NCBI RefSeq assembly: GCF_001042675.1
Contig: NZ_AP012333.1
Location: 248,001 to 312,000, forward strand
DNA length: 64,000 bases
Direction: 5' to 3'
Origin: Parascardovia denticolens DSM 10105 = JCM 12538
Lineage (GTDB): Bacteria > Actinomycetota > Actinomycetes > Actinomycetales > Bifidobacteriaceae
Shown here piece by piece: positions 16,937-26,149 of this stretch. The notes below the pieces were generated by a model that searched no databases, was not told the DNA's origin, and saw only the letters and a program-made list of their open reading frames with translations. Numbering within the stretch: position 1 is the first letter of the stretch; each line of letters begins with the position of its first letter. The translations under genes were made by a program, and so were the position numbers.

Positions 16937-19408
16937 GTGGCACAAAGCCAAGATCTTTCTACTATGAAGCTGACAGAGCTCCGCGAGACCGCGAAGAAAA
17001 TGGGGCTCAAGAACGTGTCCGTCCTGCGTAAGGCGGATTTGATCAGCACGATTGAAGGAGCACGCAGGGACGCGTTGGCCGCCGCCGGCGCTGATATGAC
17101 GGGAATGACGGCGCCTGCCGCATCTTCATCTTCCTCCGCGGCCACTGCCGGGTCGGCTCCTGTCAACTCGGCTTCAACCGAGCCTGCTTCAACCGAGCCT
17201 GCTTCAACCGAGTCTGCAAAGGCGGGCTCGGCTTCTGCCGGCTCAGCCGCTGCTGGCTCATCCGCTGCTGATTCAGCGAACACGAACCCGGCGAACGCCG
17301 CTAACTTGGCGAACGCCACCGATTCGGCGAGAGCCGCCACTTTTTCATCTGGAGCTGACGACGATTTTCGACAGTCCCGGCATTCCAACGATTTTAACGG
17401 CCGTGAAGAGTCCAGCGTGAACAGGTCGGACCGCTCTGACCGCGCCGATTATGGCAACCATGGGGATAGGACTGAGCGTGGCGAGCGGGCCGAACATACC
17501 GACCGCGCGGCTCGTTTCGACTATTCTGACCGGGATCGGTCCGAATATTCCGGCAACCGGAGCTCCAGCCATCGCCCTGGCCGTCGCGTCAACGTTCGGC
17601 GTGCCCGGAAGGGTGAAGAGACCATCCCGCGCGTGCGCGTCTCCCGTTTTGGCGACGAGCCTCAGAAGCCGGAAGGCGACCTGCTGGATACCTTGGGTAT
17701 CAAGCTTCCCATTCCCGACGAGCAGGATTCCCGTTCTGACCGCTCCTCGCACGACCTGGACACTGCTCCTCGTCGCCGTCGCAACCGGAACGACGACCGC
17801 TCCCAGGACGATCAGGGGGACGGTTCCGACCGTCTGGCCCGTCTGAACGCCGATCTGGACAATCTTCTGGCCGCCATCCCCGACCGGTCCGGAGCCGAAG
17901 GGACCGTTCGTAATGCCGGCCTCTCTCGTGATGACGAGACGGATTTCGGACGGCGTCCCCACGAATCCCGTTCGTATTCCGACCATGATCTCCGCTTGGA
18001 TCGGTCCTCCGACCGCGGAGACCGTAACGACCGCAATGCTCGCGGGGGGCGCGATGATCGTGGTGATCGTAACGAGAGGAACGACCACAGTGACCGTTCC
18101 GAGCGAACCGACCGTGGTGATCGCACTGATAGGTCCGACCGCTATAATCGCTCCGACCGGATGGATCGCTCTTCCGATCGCGTCGATCGCATGGACCGGC
18201 CCGACCATGATCAGCCCCTGAATCGTCGCAATCGCAAGAACCGCAATCACGAGGCCGAAGACCAACAGCCCGAGTTCTTGGTGCCCGTCGCCGGCATCGT
18301 CGATATCCTCGATTCCTATGCCTTCGTGCGCACCAGTGGCTATCTGCCCGGTCCCAGCGATGTCTACGTCTCCATGGGGCAAGTCAAGAAATATGGCCTG
18401 CGCAAGGGTGACGCCGTCCGAGGCACCATCAAGCCGCAGCGCGAGGGAGACAAGCCGAACAAGCGCCAGAAATTCGTCCCCCTGCAGACCATCGAATCCG
18501 TCAACGGGATGGGCATCGAAGAATCCCTGGCCCGACCGCAATTCTCCAAGCTCACCCCTCTCTATCCGCAGGAACGCATGCGCATGGAGACCACCCAAAA
18601 CAAGCTGACCGGCCGTGTGATGGATCTATTCTCGCCCATTGGCAAAGGGCAGCGCGGTCTCATCGTGTCGCCTCCGAAGGCGGGCAAGACCATCACCCTG
18701 CAGGAGATCGCCAACGCCATCGCCACCAACAACCCCGAGGTGCACCTGATGGTCGTCCTGGTGGATGAGCGCCCGGAAGAAGTGACCGACATGCAGCGGA
18801 CCGTTAAAGGGGAAGTGATCTCCTCCACCTTTGACCGCCCCGCCACTGACCACACCACCGTCGCCGAGCTGGCCATCGAGCGCGCCAAGCGCCTGGTGGA
18901 GTTGGGGCAAGACGTGGTGGTCCTGCTGGATTCCATGACCCGCCTGGCTCGTGCTTACAACATCGCTCAGCCGGCGTCCGGACGCATTCTGTCCGGCGGC
19001 GTGGACGCGCAGGCCCTGTACCCGCCTAAGAAGTTCTTCGGCGCCGCCCGCAACATCGAAAACGGCGGGTCCCTGACCATCATCTCTTCGGCCCTGGTGG
19101 AGACCGGGTCCAAGATGGATGAAGTCATCTTCGAGGAATTCAAGGGGACCGGCAACATGGAACTGCGACTTTCCCGCGATCTGGCGGAAAAGCGGATGTT
19201 CCCCGCCATCGACATCAACGCTTCCGGCACCCGCCGGGAGGACCTTATCACCCCGCCTGCGGAGCTGGCCATTATTTATCGCCTCCGTCGCGCTTTGGGC
19301 GGGCTGGAGCCTGAAGCCGCCTACCAGCAGATCGTCACCCGCCTTAAGCAGACCAAGTCCAACCAGGACTTCCTGGCCCTGATGGGGCGCGGCTCCTCTG
19401 CGGCCTAA
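16937..19408 (+). CDS. rho: Transcription termination factor Rho with long disordered insertion
   Basis: 823 residues from the GTG at 16937, chosen because GAAAGGG precedes it and the Rho_N domain begins at once ([20 protein letters not shown]). Order: Rho_N (about 8-50), an Ala/Ser-rich stretch with three EPAST repeats, an Asp/Arg-rich stretch ([21 protein letters not shown] types) to about 440, the cold-shock RNA-binding domain (about 445-525), Walker A SPPKAGKT (about 578-585), [12 protein letters not shown], and [13 protein letters not shown]. Rho is a hexameric RNA-dependent ATPase that ends transcription. Most Rho proteins are 420-600 residues; the roughly 390-residue insertion here is long even for an actinobacterium. 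Confidence 0.97.
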   Translation: MAQSQDLSTMKLTELRETAKKMGLKNVSVLRKADLISTIEGARRDALAAAGADMTGMTAPAASSSSSAATAGSAPVNSASTEPASTEPASTESAKAGSASAGSAAAGSSAADSANTNPANAANLANATDSARAATFSSGADDDFRQSRHSNDFNGREESSVNRSDRSDRADYGNHGDRTERGERAEHTDRAARFDYSDRDRSEYSGNRSSSHRPGRRVNVRRARKGEETIPRVRVSRFGDEPQKPEGDLLDTLGIKLPIPDEQDSRSDRSSHDLDTAPRRRRNRNDDRSQDDQGDGSDRLARLNADLDNLLAAIPDRSGAEGTVRNAGLSRDDETDFGRRPHESRSYSDHDLRLDRSSDRGDRNDRNARGGRDDRGDRNERNDHSDRSERTDRGDRTDRSDRYNRSDRMDRSSDRVDRMDRPDHDQPLNRRNRKNRNHEAEDQQPEFLVPVAGIVDILDSYAFVRTSGYLPGPSDVYVSMGQVKKYGLRKGDAVRGTIKPQREGDKPNKRQKFVPLQTIESVNGMGIEESLARPQFSKLTPLYPQERMRMETTQNKLTGRVMDLFSPIGKGQRGLIVSPPKAGKTITLQEIANAIATNNPEVHLMVVLVDERPEEVTDMQRTVKGEVISSTFDRPATDHTTVAELAIERAKRLVELGQDVVVLLDSMTRLARAYNIAQPASGRILSGGVDAQALYPPKKFFGAARNIENGGSLTIISSALVETGSKMDEVIFEEFKGTGNMELRLSRDLAEKRMFPAIDINASGTRREDLITPPAELAIIYRLRRALGGLEPEAAYQQIVTRLKQTKSNQDFLALMGRGSSAA

Positions 19409-19426
19409 AGCCGCCTTCGTCGTGGG

Positions 19427-19490
19427 CCCTTGCTCAGGCTGTGTACTTTATGTACTTGGTACTTGGTACTTGGCCTGGGCAAGGGTTTTT
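19427..19490 (+). terminator. Terminator after rho
   Basis: CCCTTGCTCAGGC (19427-19439) pairs with GCCTGGGCAAGGG (19473-19485), 13 pairs with one wobble, followed by five T. The 33-base loop holds four GTACTT repeats. Confidence 0.75.
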
Positions 19491-19793
19491 AATTTTTTGG
19501 GGCTGGAGGCTGGAGTTGGACAGGTTCAGTTGACCTAGGCCGGGGCTTAGGTTTACCTGTGGACTTGGCCAAGCTTGGGATTTGGCCGGACTTAGATCTG
19601 CGCTGCGTGCCTTGCCGGGCTTGGATTGGCCTAGGTCGAAGCCATGTACTTGCCCATAGGAGTTGGTGGGACCTCGGACTCACGCCTGAACCCGGGGTCG
19701 GATTGAGTCTAGGTTTCTGTGAGCTACTTTGCGTGTTTTCCGTGTGTTTTTTCGTGAGTTTTTCGTGCGTGCGCTAGGTCTGGCTTCCCCGCC
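19491..19793. other. G/T-rich low-complexity spacer
   Basis: About 300 bases between the rho terminator and a 74-bp repeat. The plus strand is rich in short motifs such as GACTTGG, GGCCTAGG and GCTTGG repeated with variation. The only open frames are short and lack ribosome binding sites. I see no gene. Confidence 0.5.
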
Positions 19794-19867
19794 GTGGACT
19801 AAGTCAAAGTATAAAAAATGAGTGGCTTAAAAGGCGGGGTCCTTTCCGCAACATTGAGTTAGTCCAC
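19794..19867 (+). repeat. 74-bp palindromic element, copy A
   Basis: Left end GTGGACTAAGTCAAAGT, right end ACATTGAGTTAGTCCAC; these are inverted repeats matching at 15 of 17 positions. The core reads TGAGTGGCTTAAAAGGCGGG. Three other copies of the same length are at 40794, 42067 and 43682. This copy lies in the convergent region between rho and valS. There is no T-run, no open frame and no clear target duplication. Confidence 0.85.
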
Positions 19868-20079
19868 ACGAGGTGACGGATGAAACGCAGGAAAGTGAAA
19901 AATCGAGCTGAAAAACACCAAATAATAGCCGCGGATTGATAAAAACGCCGTTCAACCCCTAGCTTTTCCCGTTATGTCCGTGATTTTTCCGTGAAATGCG
20001 CCTGAAATGCGTCGGCGTATGGGCGATACGCGCCTGCGTATGCCCGATGCATACCTGTGCGCGTCGAGCTAGCACTGAA

Positions 20080-20099
20080 TATGCACTTCAACGTGCATA
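20080..20099. promoter_or_regulatory. Perfect inverted repeat, possible protein-binding site
   Basis: TATGCAC, six bases, GTGCATA. Just to the left (about 20025-20055) is a longer imperfect inverted repeat, GGGCGATACGC and GCGTATGCCC. The region is convergent, so a promoter operator is not expected; the function is unknown. Confidence 0.35.
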
Positions 20100-20142
20100 A
20101 TTCCGCATTCGCGACATTCGCAGTCGCTGAAAAGGGGAAATT

Positions 20143-20182
20143 AAAAAGGTGGTTGCCCAACCTATCAGGTTGGGCAACCACC
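20143..20182 (-). terminator. Terminator after valS
   Basis: Perfect 15-bp stem: GGTGGTTGCCCAACC (20148-20162) and its complement (20168-20182) around a 5-base loop. On the minus strand it is followed by five T, so it serves valS. Confidence 0.92.
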
Positions 20183-20205
20183 GTGAACTTAGACCGTGGC
20201 TTGTC

Positions 20206-23169
20206 TTACTTCTTTTTGGCTGGAGCTTCTCCCAGAACGCTTTCCACGGCTACCACGGAGTTTTGTGCTTCGGCGGGAGCGGTGGATACGGCGATGCCTT
20301 GCGCTTCGGCGGATGCAGAAGCAGAGGCGGTCTGCGCTTCGACGGCGGAGGCGGATGCGGCGGCCTTAGCAGCAGTAGCAGCTTCGGCAGCTCCGGTACC
20401 CTTTTTATCTCCGGCACTCCCAGTACTCCCGGTCGATTCCAGAGTGATTGGCCCGGTCGCATGACCGGCCTCGGCAATGTCCACCAAAGCCGACTTCACG
20501 AAGTCAAGCCCGGAAACATCCATTTGCAAGGTTGCACTGAGAATAGGGGTCTTCATGGGAACCTTGTTCTCGGACTTGATTTTGCGCAGGGCGGCCAAGG
20601 CGTCACCGGCCCATTGGAGCATGGCAGGGTCCATGCCATCAGCGGCTTGGCGGTAAGGAGCGGCCTGGGGCCAGGCAGCGCGGTGAACCGAGCCGCCGTC
20701 CTCGTGCATCCAAGACCAGACCTCTTCCGTGGCATAAGGCAGGTAGGGGGCCAGCAGACGGGCGAATGCGTCCAAAGCCAAGCCCAGAGTGGTGCGGGCG
20801 GAAAGCACTTCCGCCTCGGATGGCACCTGGCCGGTGGCCTTGGCCGTGCCGTAAGCGCGGTTCTTGGCCAGCTCGATGTAGTCGTCGCAGAACTGCCAGA
20901 AGAAGGTCTCGATGGTTTCCAGAGCCCGGGCGTGGTCGTAAGAGTTCAGCGCCTCGGTCGCGGTCTCGATCACGATGGCCAAAGCTGCCATGACGGCCTC
21001 ATCCAGGTCTACGGTCACGTCTGAGAACTTCCACTCGGCCTGCTGGCTGGCTCCCACATGATGGTTCTCGTCTTCGCGGCCAATGGCCAAGGCGAACTTG
21101 GTGGCGTTGAGCAGCTTGATGGCCAGGCGGCGGCCGATCTTCATCTGACCGACCTCATAAGCGGCGTCGGTTCCCAGACGGGCGCAAGCGGCCCAGTAGC
21201 GCACGGCGTCGGCTCCGAACTTCTCGATCGGCTCGGTCGGCACGACCACGTTGCCCTTGGACTTGCTCATCTTCTTGTGATCGGGGTCCAGAATCCAGCC
21301 GGACAAAGTGGTATGAGCCCAAGGCAGGCAACCGTTTTCCAGGTGAGATCGGTCGATGGAGCTGAAGAGCCAGGTCCGGATGATGTCCTGCCCTTGAGGA
21401 CGCAGATCCATGGGGAAGGTGGCCTTGAAAAGGGCCTCGTTCTCTTCGCCCGGCTCCGCCCAGCGGGTGACGATTTGCGGGGTCAGGGAGCTGGTGGCCC
21501 AGGTGTCCATGATGTCCTTCTCGGCGGTGAAGCCGCCGGGCTGGTCGCGCTGCTCTTCCTGGTAACCTTCGGGCACATCGTTGGTGGGGTCAATCGGCAG
21601 GCGGTCCTCGGACGGGGCCAAAGGATGGGCGTAGTCCACGGTCCCGTTCTCGCTGATGGGATACCAGAGGGGGAAGGGGACGCCGAAGAAGCGCTGGCGG
21701 GAGATCAGCCAGTCGCCGTTGAGTCCGTTCACCCAGTTTTCGTAGCGGACCCGCATGAAATCGGGGTGGAAGTCGAGCTCCTTGCCGCGCTGGATGAGCT
21801 GGGCCTGCAGGTCGCGGTCGCTGCCGCCGTTCTTCAGGTACCACTGGCGGGAGGTGACGATTTCCAAAGGCTTGTCGCCCTTTTCGTAGAAGTTGGTCAT
21901 ACGCTTGGTGGGCTTGGGCTCGCCGTCCATAGCGCCGGTCTCGCGCAGCTCATCCACGATTTCCTTGCGCGCGGAGAAGGTGGTCTTGCCAGCCAGACGG
22001 GCATAGAAATCGCGCCCGGTGGGGTCGGTGATCCAGTCCGGGGTGTCCATGACCAGGCGGCCGTTGCGCTGCAAAATGGAGCGGGTGGGCAGATTAAGCT
22101 CACGCCACCACTGCACGTCGGTCACGTCGCCGAAGGTGCAGCACATGGCGATGCCGGCGCCCTTGTCCATCTCCGCGGCCGGATGCGCCACCACGGGAAC
22201 CTCCACGTGGAAGAGGGGGGAGGAGACCTTCTTGCCGAAGTAAGCCTGGTAACGCTCGTCGTCAGGGTGGGCGATCAGGGCCACGCAGGCGGGCAGGAGT
22301 TCGGGGCGGGTGGTCTCGATGTAAATGGGGGAGCCGTCTTCTAGGTAGAAGGCGATCTTGTGGTAGAAGCCGTCATACTCGCGGCTTTCCAGCTCGGCTT
22401 GGGCGACCGCGGTCTGGAAGGTTACGTCCCACAATCCGGGAGCGTCCTTCTGATAGGCCTCGCCTCGAGCCAGATTACGCAGGAAGGCCTTCTGAGCCAC
22501 CCGCCGGGGATGTTCGCCGATGGTGTGATAAGTCTGGGACCAGTCGATGGACAGGCCCAAAGTACGCCACAAGTCTTCGAAAAGCTTCTCATCTTCGGCG
22601 GAAAGCCTTTCGCACAGTTCGATGAAGTTCTGCCGGGAGACGGGAACCTGGTCCTTGGCCTGGATCTTCTTGCCGTTGGTGCCTTCGTAAGGCGGCTTGA
22701 AGTCAGGGTCGTACTTGAGGGAGGTATCCACGCGCACGCCGTAATAATTCTGCACCCGGCGTTCGGTCGGCAGGCCGTTGTCGTCCCAACCCATGGGATA
22801 GAAGACGTCGTAGCCGTTCATGCGCTTGAAGCGGGCGATGATGTCGGTGTGAGTGTAAGAGAAAACGTGGCCCACGTGCAGGTGTCCGGAGACGGTGGGC
22901 GGCGGGGTGTCGATGGAGTAGACGGCCTTGCGGTCGCGGGTGTTGCCGAATTTGTAGGTCTGCTTGGCCTCCCAGTCGGCTGTCCACTTCTTTTCCAGGC
23001 CTTCCACGCCCACCTTGTCCGGCAAGGGGCTGAGGTCGGCCTTGACGAAGGCCTCGCCTGCGCCTTCGTCCGCGAGTTCGCTTTTGCCCGCGTCTGCGTT
23101 CGCGCCTGAAGCGGCCATGGCGAGGTCATTCCCCTCGAAAAGGGTCGAATTATCAGTCTTTTCAGTCAT
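20206..23169 (-). CDS. valS: Valyl-tRNA synthetase
   Basis: 987 residues. Class I synthetase motifs: HLHVGHVFSYTHTD (HIGH type) near residue 97 and KKMSKSKGN near 635; the editing-domain region with TTRPELLPACVALIAHPDD is intact. It charges tRNA-Val. The last 75 residues are an Ala/Ser-rich low-complexity tail ending APAKKK, in the place where the family usually has a coiled coil. A TAAAAT box seven bases before the ATG and the lack of a ribosome binding site suggest a leaderless message. The opposite-strand frames of up to 428 codons are shadows. Confidence 0.97.
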   Translation of the reverse strand: MTEKTDNSTLFEGNDLAMAASGANADAGKSELADEGAGEAFVKADLSPLPDKVGVEGLEKKWTADWEAKQTYKFGNTRDRKAVYSIDTPPPTVSGHLHVGHVFSYTHTDIIARFKRMNGYDVFYPMGWDDNGLPTERRVQNYYGVRVDTSLKYDPDFKPPYEGTNGKKIQAKDQVPVSRQNFIELCERLSAEDEKLFEDLWRTLGLSIDWSQTYHTIGEHPRRVAQKAFLRNLARGEAYQKDAPGLWDVTFQTAVAQAELESREYDGFYHKIAFYLEDGSPIYIETTRPELLPACVALIAHPDDERYQAYFGKKVSSPLFHVEVPVVAHPAAEMDKGAGIAMCCTFGDVTDVQWWRELNLPTRSILQRNGRLVMDTPDWITDPTGRDFYARLAGKTTFSARKEIVDELRETGAMDGEPKPTKRMTNFYEKGDKPLEIVTSRQWYLKNGGSDRDLQAQLIQRGKELDFHPDFMRVRYENWVNGLNGDWLISRQRFFGVPFPLWYPISENGTVDYAHPLAPSEDRLPIDPTNDVPEGYQEEQRDQPGGFTAEKDIMDTWATSSLTPQIVTRWAEPGEENEALFKATFPMDLRPQGQDIIRTWLFSSIDRSHLENGCLPWAHTTLSGWILDPDHKKMSKSKGNVVVPTEPIEKFGADAVRYWAACARLGTDAAYEVGQMKIGRRLAIKLLNATKFALAIGREDENHHVGASQQAEWKFSDVTVDLDEAVMAALAIVIETATEALNSYDHARALETIETFFWQFCDDYIELAKNRAYGTAKATGQVPSEAEVLSARTTLGLALDAFARLLAPYLPYATEEVWSWMHEDGGSVHRAAWPQAAPYRQAADGMDPAMLQWAGDALAALRKIKSENKVPMKTPILSATLQMDVSGLDFVKSALVDIAEAGHATGPITLESTGSTGSAGDKKGTGAAEAATAAKAAASASAVEAQTASASASAEAQGIAVSTAPAEAQNSVVAVESVLGEAPAKKK

Positions 23170-23176
23170 AAAGTGA

Positions 23177-23182
23177 ATTTTA
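23177..23182 (-). promoter_or_regulatory. -10 box of valS (leaderless start)
   Basis: TAAAAT on the minus strand followed by seven bases (TCACTTT) and the ATG at 23169. No Shine-Dalgarno sequence is present. No clear -35 box. Confidence 0.5.
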
Positions 23183-23316
23183 CGGTTTCAGTCTGACATG
23201 GTTTTTCTAGGTTCTTTCTGGGTTTCCCCCCAAGTTTTTCCTGGCATTTCGGGCTGATTAAGTCGCCTGTGACCGGCTTTCTGCTTTCTGGCATTCCCAT
23301 TTACGACTTTTGCCTT

Positions 23317-25008
23317 CTACTTTTTCTGTAGACCGTCCGCAAGGGGCAGGTAAGAGGAAGGGGATGTGGTCCGGATGGAAGTGAGGGAATTCTGGTGGAT
23401 GACTAGGGCGTCCTCCTCGAACAGCCAGGCGACGGCGGCTTGGTCGGTCAGGCGGGCGGCGGTTTTCTGCAGGTTGGACTGGTACTGGGAGTCGTTGCGG
23501 GAAAGGCCAAGGGCCGCCCGGTTCTGATCGGTGACCGAATCGGTGAAGTTGAGGAAGCCGTCGGGGTTGGTCAGGTCATCCATGTCGTGCGAGCCGGAGA
23601 AGGGGACGATGGCCAGGTCGTACTTTTTGTCTTGCAGGACCTGCTTGGTGAAGGCGGCGTCATCGACCACGGTCAGATTGAGGTGCTCGCCGGCCGCCGC
23701 CAGCTGCGCGTTGACCGCCCGCCCGATCTTCTCCAGGCTCTTGGGGCAGAGGAAAAGGCGGGGTCGATAGCCGAAGTAGGAGAGGAGTTTTTGCCCGGCT
23801 TGCACGTCCTTGTGGTATTGGGAGGTGAAGTCCTGGAATCCCGGCTCCACGCTGGGGATGGGCCCGGTGAGGGCGTGCGCGTGAAGGCCGGTCGCGGAGA
23901 TGAGGGCGTTCTGATCCAGAAAGTAGCGGTAGGCCTCGCGGAACCTTTGCTCGGAGAAGACCGAGTCGGCCGAGGAGTTGAAGGCCAAGCCGACTCGCCG
24001 GCTGGACCCGCTGGTATCCACGGTCAGGTTCATGGAGGATTTGGCTTGGGAGAAGGTCTTCTGGCTGGTCGGTTGCGCGGGAAGATAGGCGTCGATGGTC
24101 GCGGCCTGCACGTCTTTCCAGGCTTGCTCAGGGTCGCTGTAGTAGCGGAAGGTCACGTTGGACCCTCGGAAGGACGCGTATTGATGGTCCCTGCGGGCCG
24201 TCAGCTTCAAAGAGGCGGGGGCCGATTCCCCTCCTTGGGATTTCGCGCCTGCCTTGGCAGGAGAAAGCTTCGAGACCGTGTAAGGGCCGGTCCCCACCGC
24301 GCTCGCGTCCTGGGGCCCGCCCGCCGCCTGGCTGTAGACGACGCCCAGGCGCCCGCACAGGAGCCAGGCCAATTGCGGCAAGGGGGACGAGAGGCGGATG
24401 ATGACCGTCCTTTCCCCCTGGTTTTCCACGGATTTGGCCGCCCGGAGAGGGGCGTAGGCCGCTTCGTTGCGCTGGATGCCGGTCTTGAGGGACCAGACCA
24501 CGTCGGAAGCCGTGAGTTTCGAGCCATTCGAGAAGTAGATCCCGTCTTTGAGATGGAAAGTATAGGTCAGGCCATCAGGGCTGAGGGACCAGGAGTCCAG
24601 CAGGGGGGAGGCGGAAGCGGGGACGTTCTGATTGGGGTCGCGTTTGAGCAGGCTTTGGTAGACGTTGTCCTGCAAGGCCTGGCTGGTGGCGTCGTCGGTG
24701 GAGGCTGCCAGATTGAAGTTGGCTGGGGCCATGGTCGTTCCAATGGTGATTTCGTCCGTGGATTGGCCGGGCAGGGAAATCCGCTTGGTCGTGATGTAGC
24801 CGTAAGCGAGATAGGCGATCAAAGAGAAGACGATGAGCAGAATCAGGAAAAGGACCCATTGTCTGGGCATGATATGCTGACTGCTGCTTCTTCCGCTTTT
24901 ACCGCTTCCACCGTTTATGGCATATCCGCCGCTTTTGGCGCTTCCGCTATCCGCTTTTGCGCTTGCCTTTTCCGCTGCCGTGGTGTCAGAGTTCCCTGAA
25001 GTCTCCAT
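23317..25008 (-). CDS. Membrane-anchored family 5 (peptide-type) solute-binding protein
   Basis: 563 residues. About 50 Ser/Gly/Lys-rich residues, one membrane helix (about 51-72, WVLFLILLIVFSLIAYLAYG), then an SBP_bac_5 domain: DNVYQSLLKRD, LSPDGLTYTFHLKDGIYFSN, TASDVVWSLKTG and TGPYTVSKL. Family members bind oligopeptides or similar ligands for ABC import. No permease or ATPase genes are adjacent, and the anchor is a transmembrane helix rather than the usual lipobox, so its transporter partner must lie elsewhere or it acts alone. The ATG at 25008 is supported by TAGACT seven bases upstream. Confidence 0.85.
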   Translation of the reverse strand: METSGNSDTTAAEKASAKADSGSAKSGGYAINGGSGKSGRSSSQHIMPRQWVLFLILLIVFSLIAYLAYGYITTKRISLPGQSTDEITIGTTMAPANFNLAASTDDATSQALQDNVYQSLLKRDPNQNVPASASPLLDSWSLSPDGLTYTFHLKDGIYFSNGSKLTASDVVWSLKTGIQRNEAAYAPLRAAKSVENQGERTVIIRLSSPLPQLAWLLCGRLGVVYSQAAGGPQDASAVGTGPYTVSKLSPAKAGAKSQGGESAPASLKLTARRDHQYASFRGSNVTFRYYSDPEQAWKDVQAATIDAYLPAQPTSQKTFSQAKSSMNLTVDTSGSSRRVGLAFNSSADSVFSEQRFREAYRYFLDQNALISATGLHAHALTGPIPSVEPGFQDFTSQYHKDVQAGQKLLSYFGYRPRLFLCPKSLEKIGRAVNAQLAAAGEHLNLTVVDDAAFTKQVLQDKKYDLAIVPFSGSHDMDDLTNPDGFLNFTDSVTDQNRAALGLSRNDSQYQSNLQKTAARLTDQAAVAWLFEEDALVIHQNSLTSIRTTSPSSYLPLADGLQKK

Positions 25009-25015
25009 AGGCCAC

Positions 25016-25021
25016 AGTCTA
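25016..25021 (-). promoter_or_regulatory. -10 box of the peptide-binding protein gene
   Basis: TAGACT on the minus strand, seven bases (GTGGCCT) before the ATG at 25008; no ribosome binding site. A short triple direct repeat CACATAGT lies a little upstream at about 25068-25090. Confidence 0.45.
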
Positions 25022-25129
25022 CATGGTCAGACCGTCATCCGATCCCAGGCAGTCGTCTGATTCCGGGCACATAGTCACATAGTCACATAGTTAATCAGGC
25101 AATCAGCCAAAAATAATCAGTCAAATATG

Positions 25130-26077
25130 TCAGATATAGAGACCGAAACTGGGGCAGGTGTCCCGCAAGGGGCAGATCAGGCATTCGGGCTTTCGGGCGT
25201 GGCAGGTATCGCGCCCGAAATCGATCAGCCGATGGCTCAGGTCCCGCCATTCCGTAGGCTCGAAGGCCGCGGTGACTTCCTTCTCGATGGCCACGGGGTC
25301 GTCCTTGGTCTTGTTCCAGTCGGAACGCCAATGCAGGCGCTTGGTGACCCGCATGACGTGGGTGTCCACGGGGAATCCCGGCAGGTCGAAGGCGTTGCCC
25401 AAAATCACGTTGGCCGTTTTCCGACCGACGCCCGGCAGGGTGGTCAGCTCTTCCATGGTCCGGGGGACCTCGCCCCCGAAGCGGGTGATGAGGTCGTTGG
25501 CGATCATGACCGCATGCTGAGCCTTGGTCCTGAAGAAGCCGATGCTGTTGATGATCTCGGCCACCTCGCTGGGATTCGCCTGGGACAGGGCCAGCGGGGT
25601 GGGGAAGCGGCGGAAGAGCTCCGGGGTGACCTTGTTGACCTGCACGTCCGTGGTCTGCGCGCTCATCATGGTGGCGATCAACAGTTCGAAGGGGTTGGAG
25701 AAGGTGAGGGCTGATTTGGGGGTCGGGTAGACCTGGCAGAGGATGGCGTATTCCTTGTGCATGCGCAGGTAGCGGGTTTTCTTGGATTCGCGTTTGGCCG
25801 CATTCGTTGCTTGTGCCGCCTTCGCCTTGCTTTTCGCTCCTTTGGCTGGGTTCGGACCTTTCATTTCGCGTTTCGCTGCTGTCTTGTTCGTGGTTTTGAC
25901 CGCGCTTTTAGCAGTGCCTTTTGCGGCCTTGGCCGCGCCTTTGGCCGTTCTTCTGGCCGGCTTCCGTCTCTTGCTCGCTGCCTCCTGGATTTGCGGGCTT
26001 TGGTCTGGTTGGCTCCGTTGGAGGTCATGGTCGTGCTGGTCTTCCGCGTCCTGTGCTTTCCGTGTCCTGGCTGTCAT
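25130..26077 (-). CDS. nth: Endonuclease III with histone-like N-terminal tail
   Basis: 315 residues from the ATG at 26077. The last 210 form a normal Nth: helix-hairpin-helix LPGVGRKTANVIL with the catalytic Lys, PVDTHVMRV with the catalytic Asp, and a 4Fe-4S loop with Cys spacing C-x6-C-x2-C-x5-C (CHARKPECLICPLRDTC). It removes oxidised pyrimidines from DNA and cuts the strand. The first 100 residues are rich in Lys, Ala and Arg (KGAAKAAKGTAKSA type), resembling histone H1 or mycobacterial HupB tails. The start is chosen from a TATAAT box seven bases upstream; in-frame ATGs at 26113 and 26086 lie before or inside that box. Confidence 0.93.
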   Translation of the reverse strand: MTARTRKAQDAEDQHDHDLQRSQPDQSPQIQEAASKRRKPARRTAKGAAKAAKGTAKSAVKTTNKTAAKREMKGPNPAKGAKSKAKAAQATNAAKRESKKTRYLRMHKEYAILCQVYPTPKSALTFSNPFELLIATMMSAQTTDVQVNKVTPELFRRFPTPLALSQANPSEVAEIINSIGFFRTKAQHAVMIANDLITRFGGEVPRTMEELTTLPGVGRKTANVILGNAFDLPGFPVDTHVMRVTKRLHWRSDWNKTKDDPVAIEKEVTAAFEPTEWRDLSHRLIDFGRDTCHARKPECLICPLRDTCPSFGLYI

Positions 26078-26084
26078 GGGGACC

Positions 26085-26090
26085 ATTATA
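26085..26090 (-). promoter_or_regulatory. -10 box of nth (leaderless start)
   Basis: Perfect TATAAT on the minus strand followed by GGTCCCC and the ATG at 26077. No Shine-Dalgarno sequence. Confidence 0.55.
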
Positions 26091-26149
26091 TCGCCGGCGG
26101 GCAGTCGTTGCATTAAACTGGAACCATTACGATTTTAAGGAGGCTTTCC

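Noticed and set aside
17345-18598. 417-codon frame antisense to rho
   Set aside because: Overlaps the Asp/Arg repeat region of rho; its Ile/Val/Gly-rich translation comes from the complement of GAC-CG repeats.
21058-22344. 428-codon frame antisense to valS
   Set aside because: Lies wholly inside valS, which has intact synthetase motifs; the antisense product has no domain.
23440-24999. 519-codon frame antisense to the peptide-binding protein gene
   Set aside because: Same kind of shadow; Arg/Gly/Val-rich and without motifs, while the minus strand encodes a clear SBP_bac_5 protein.
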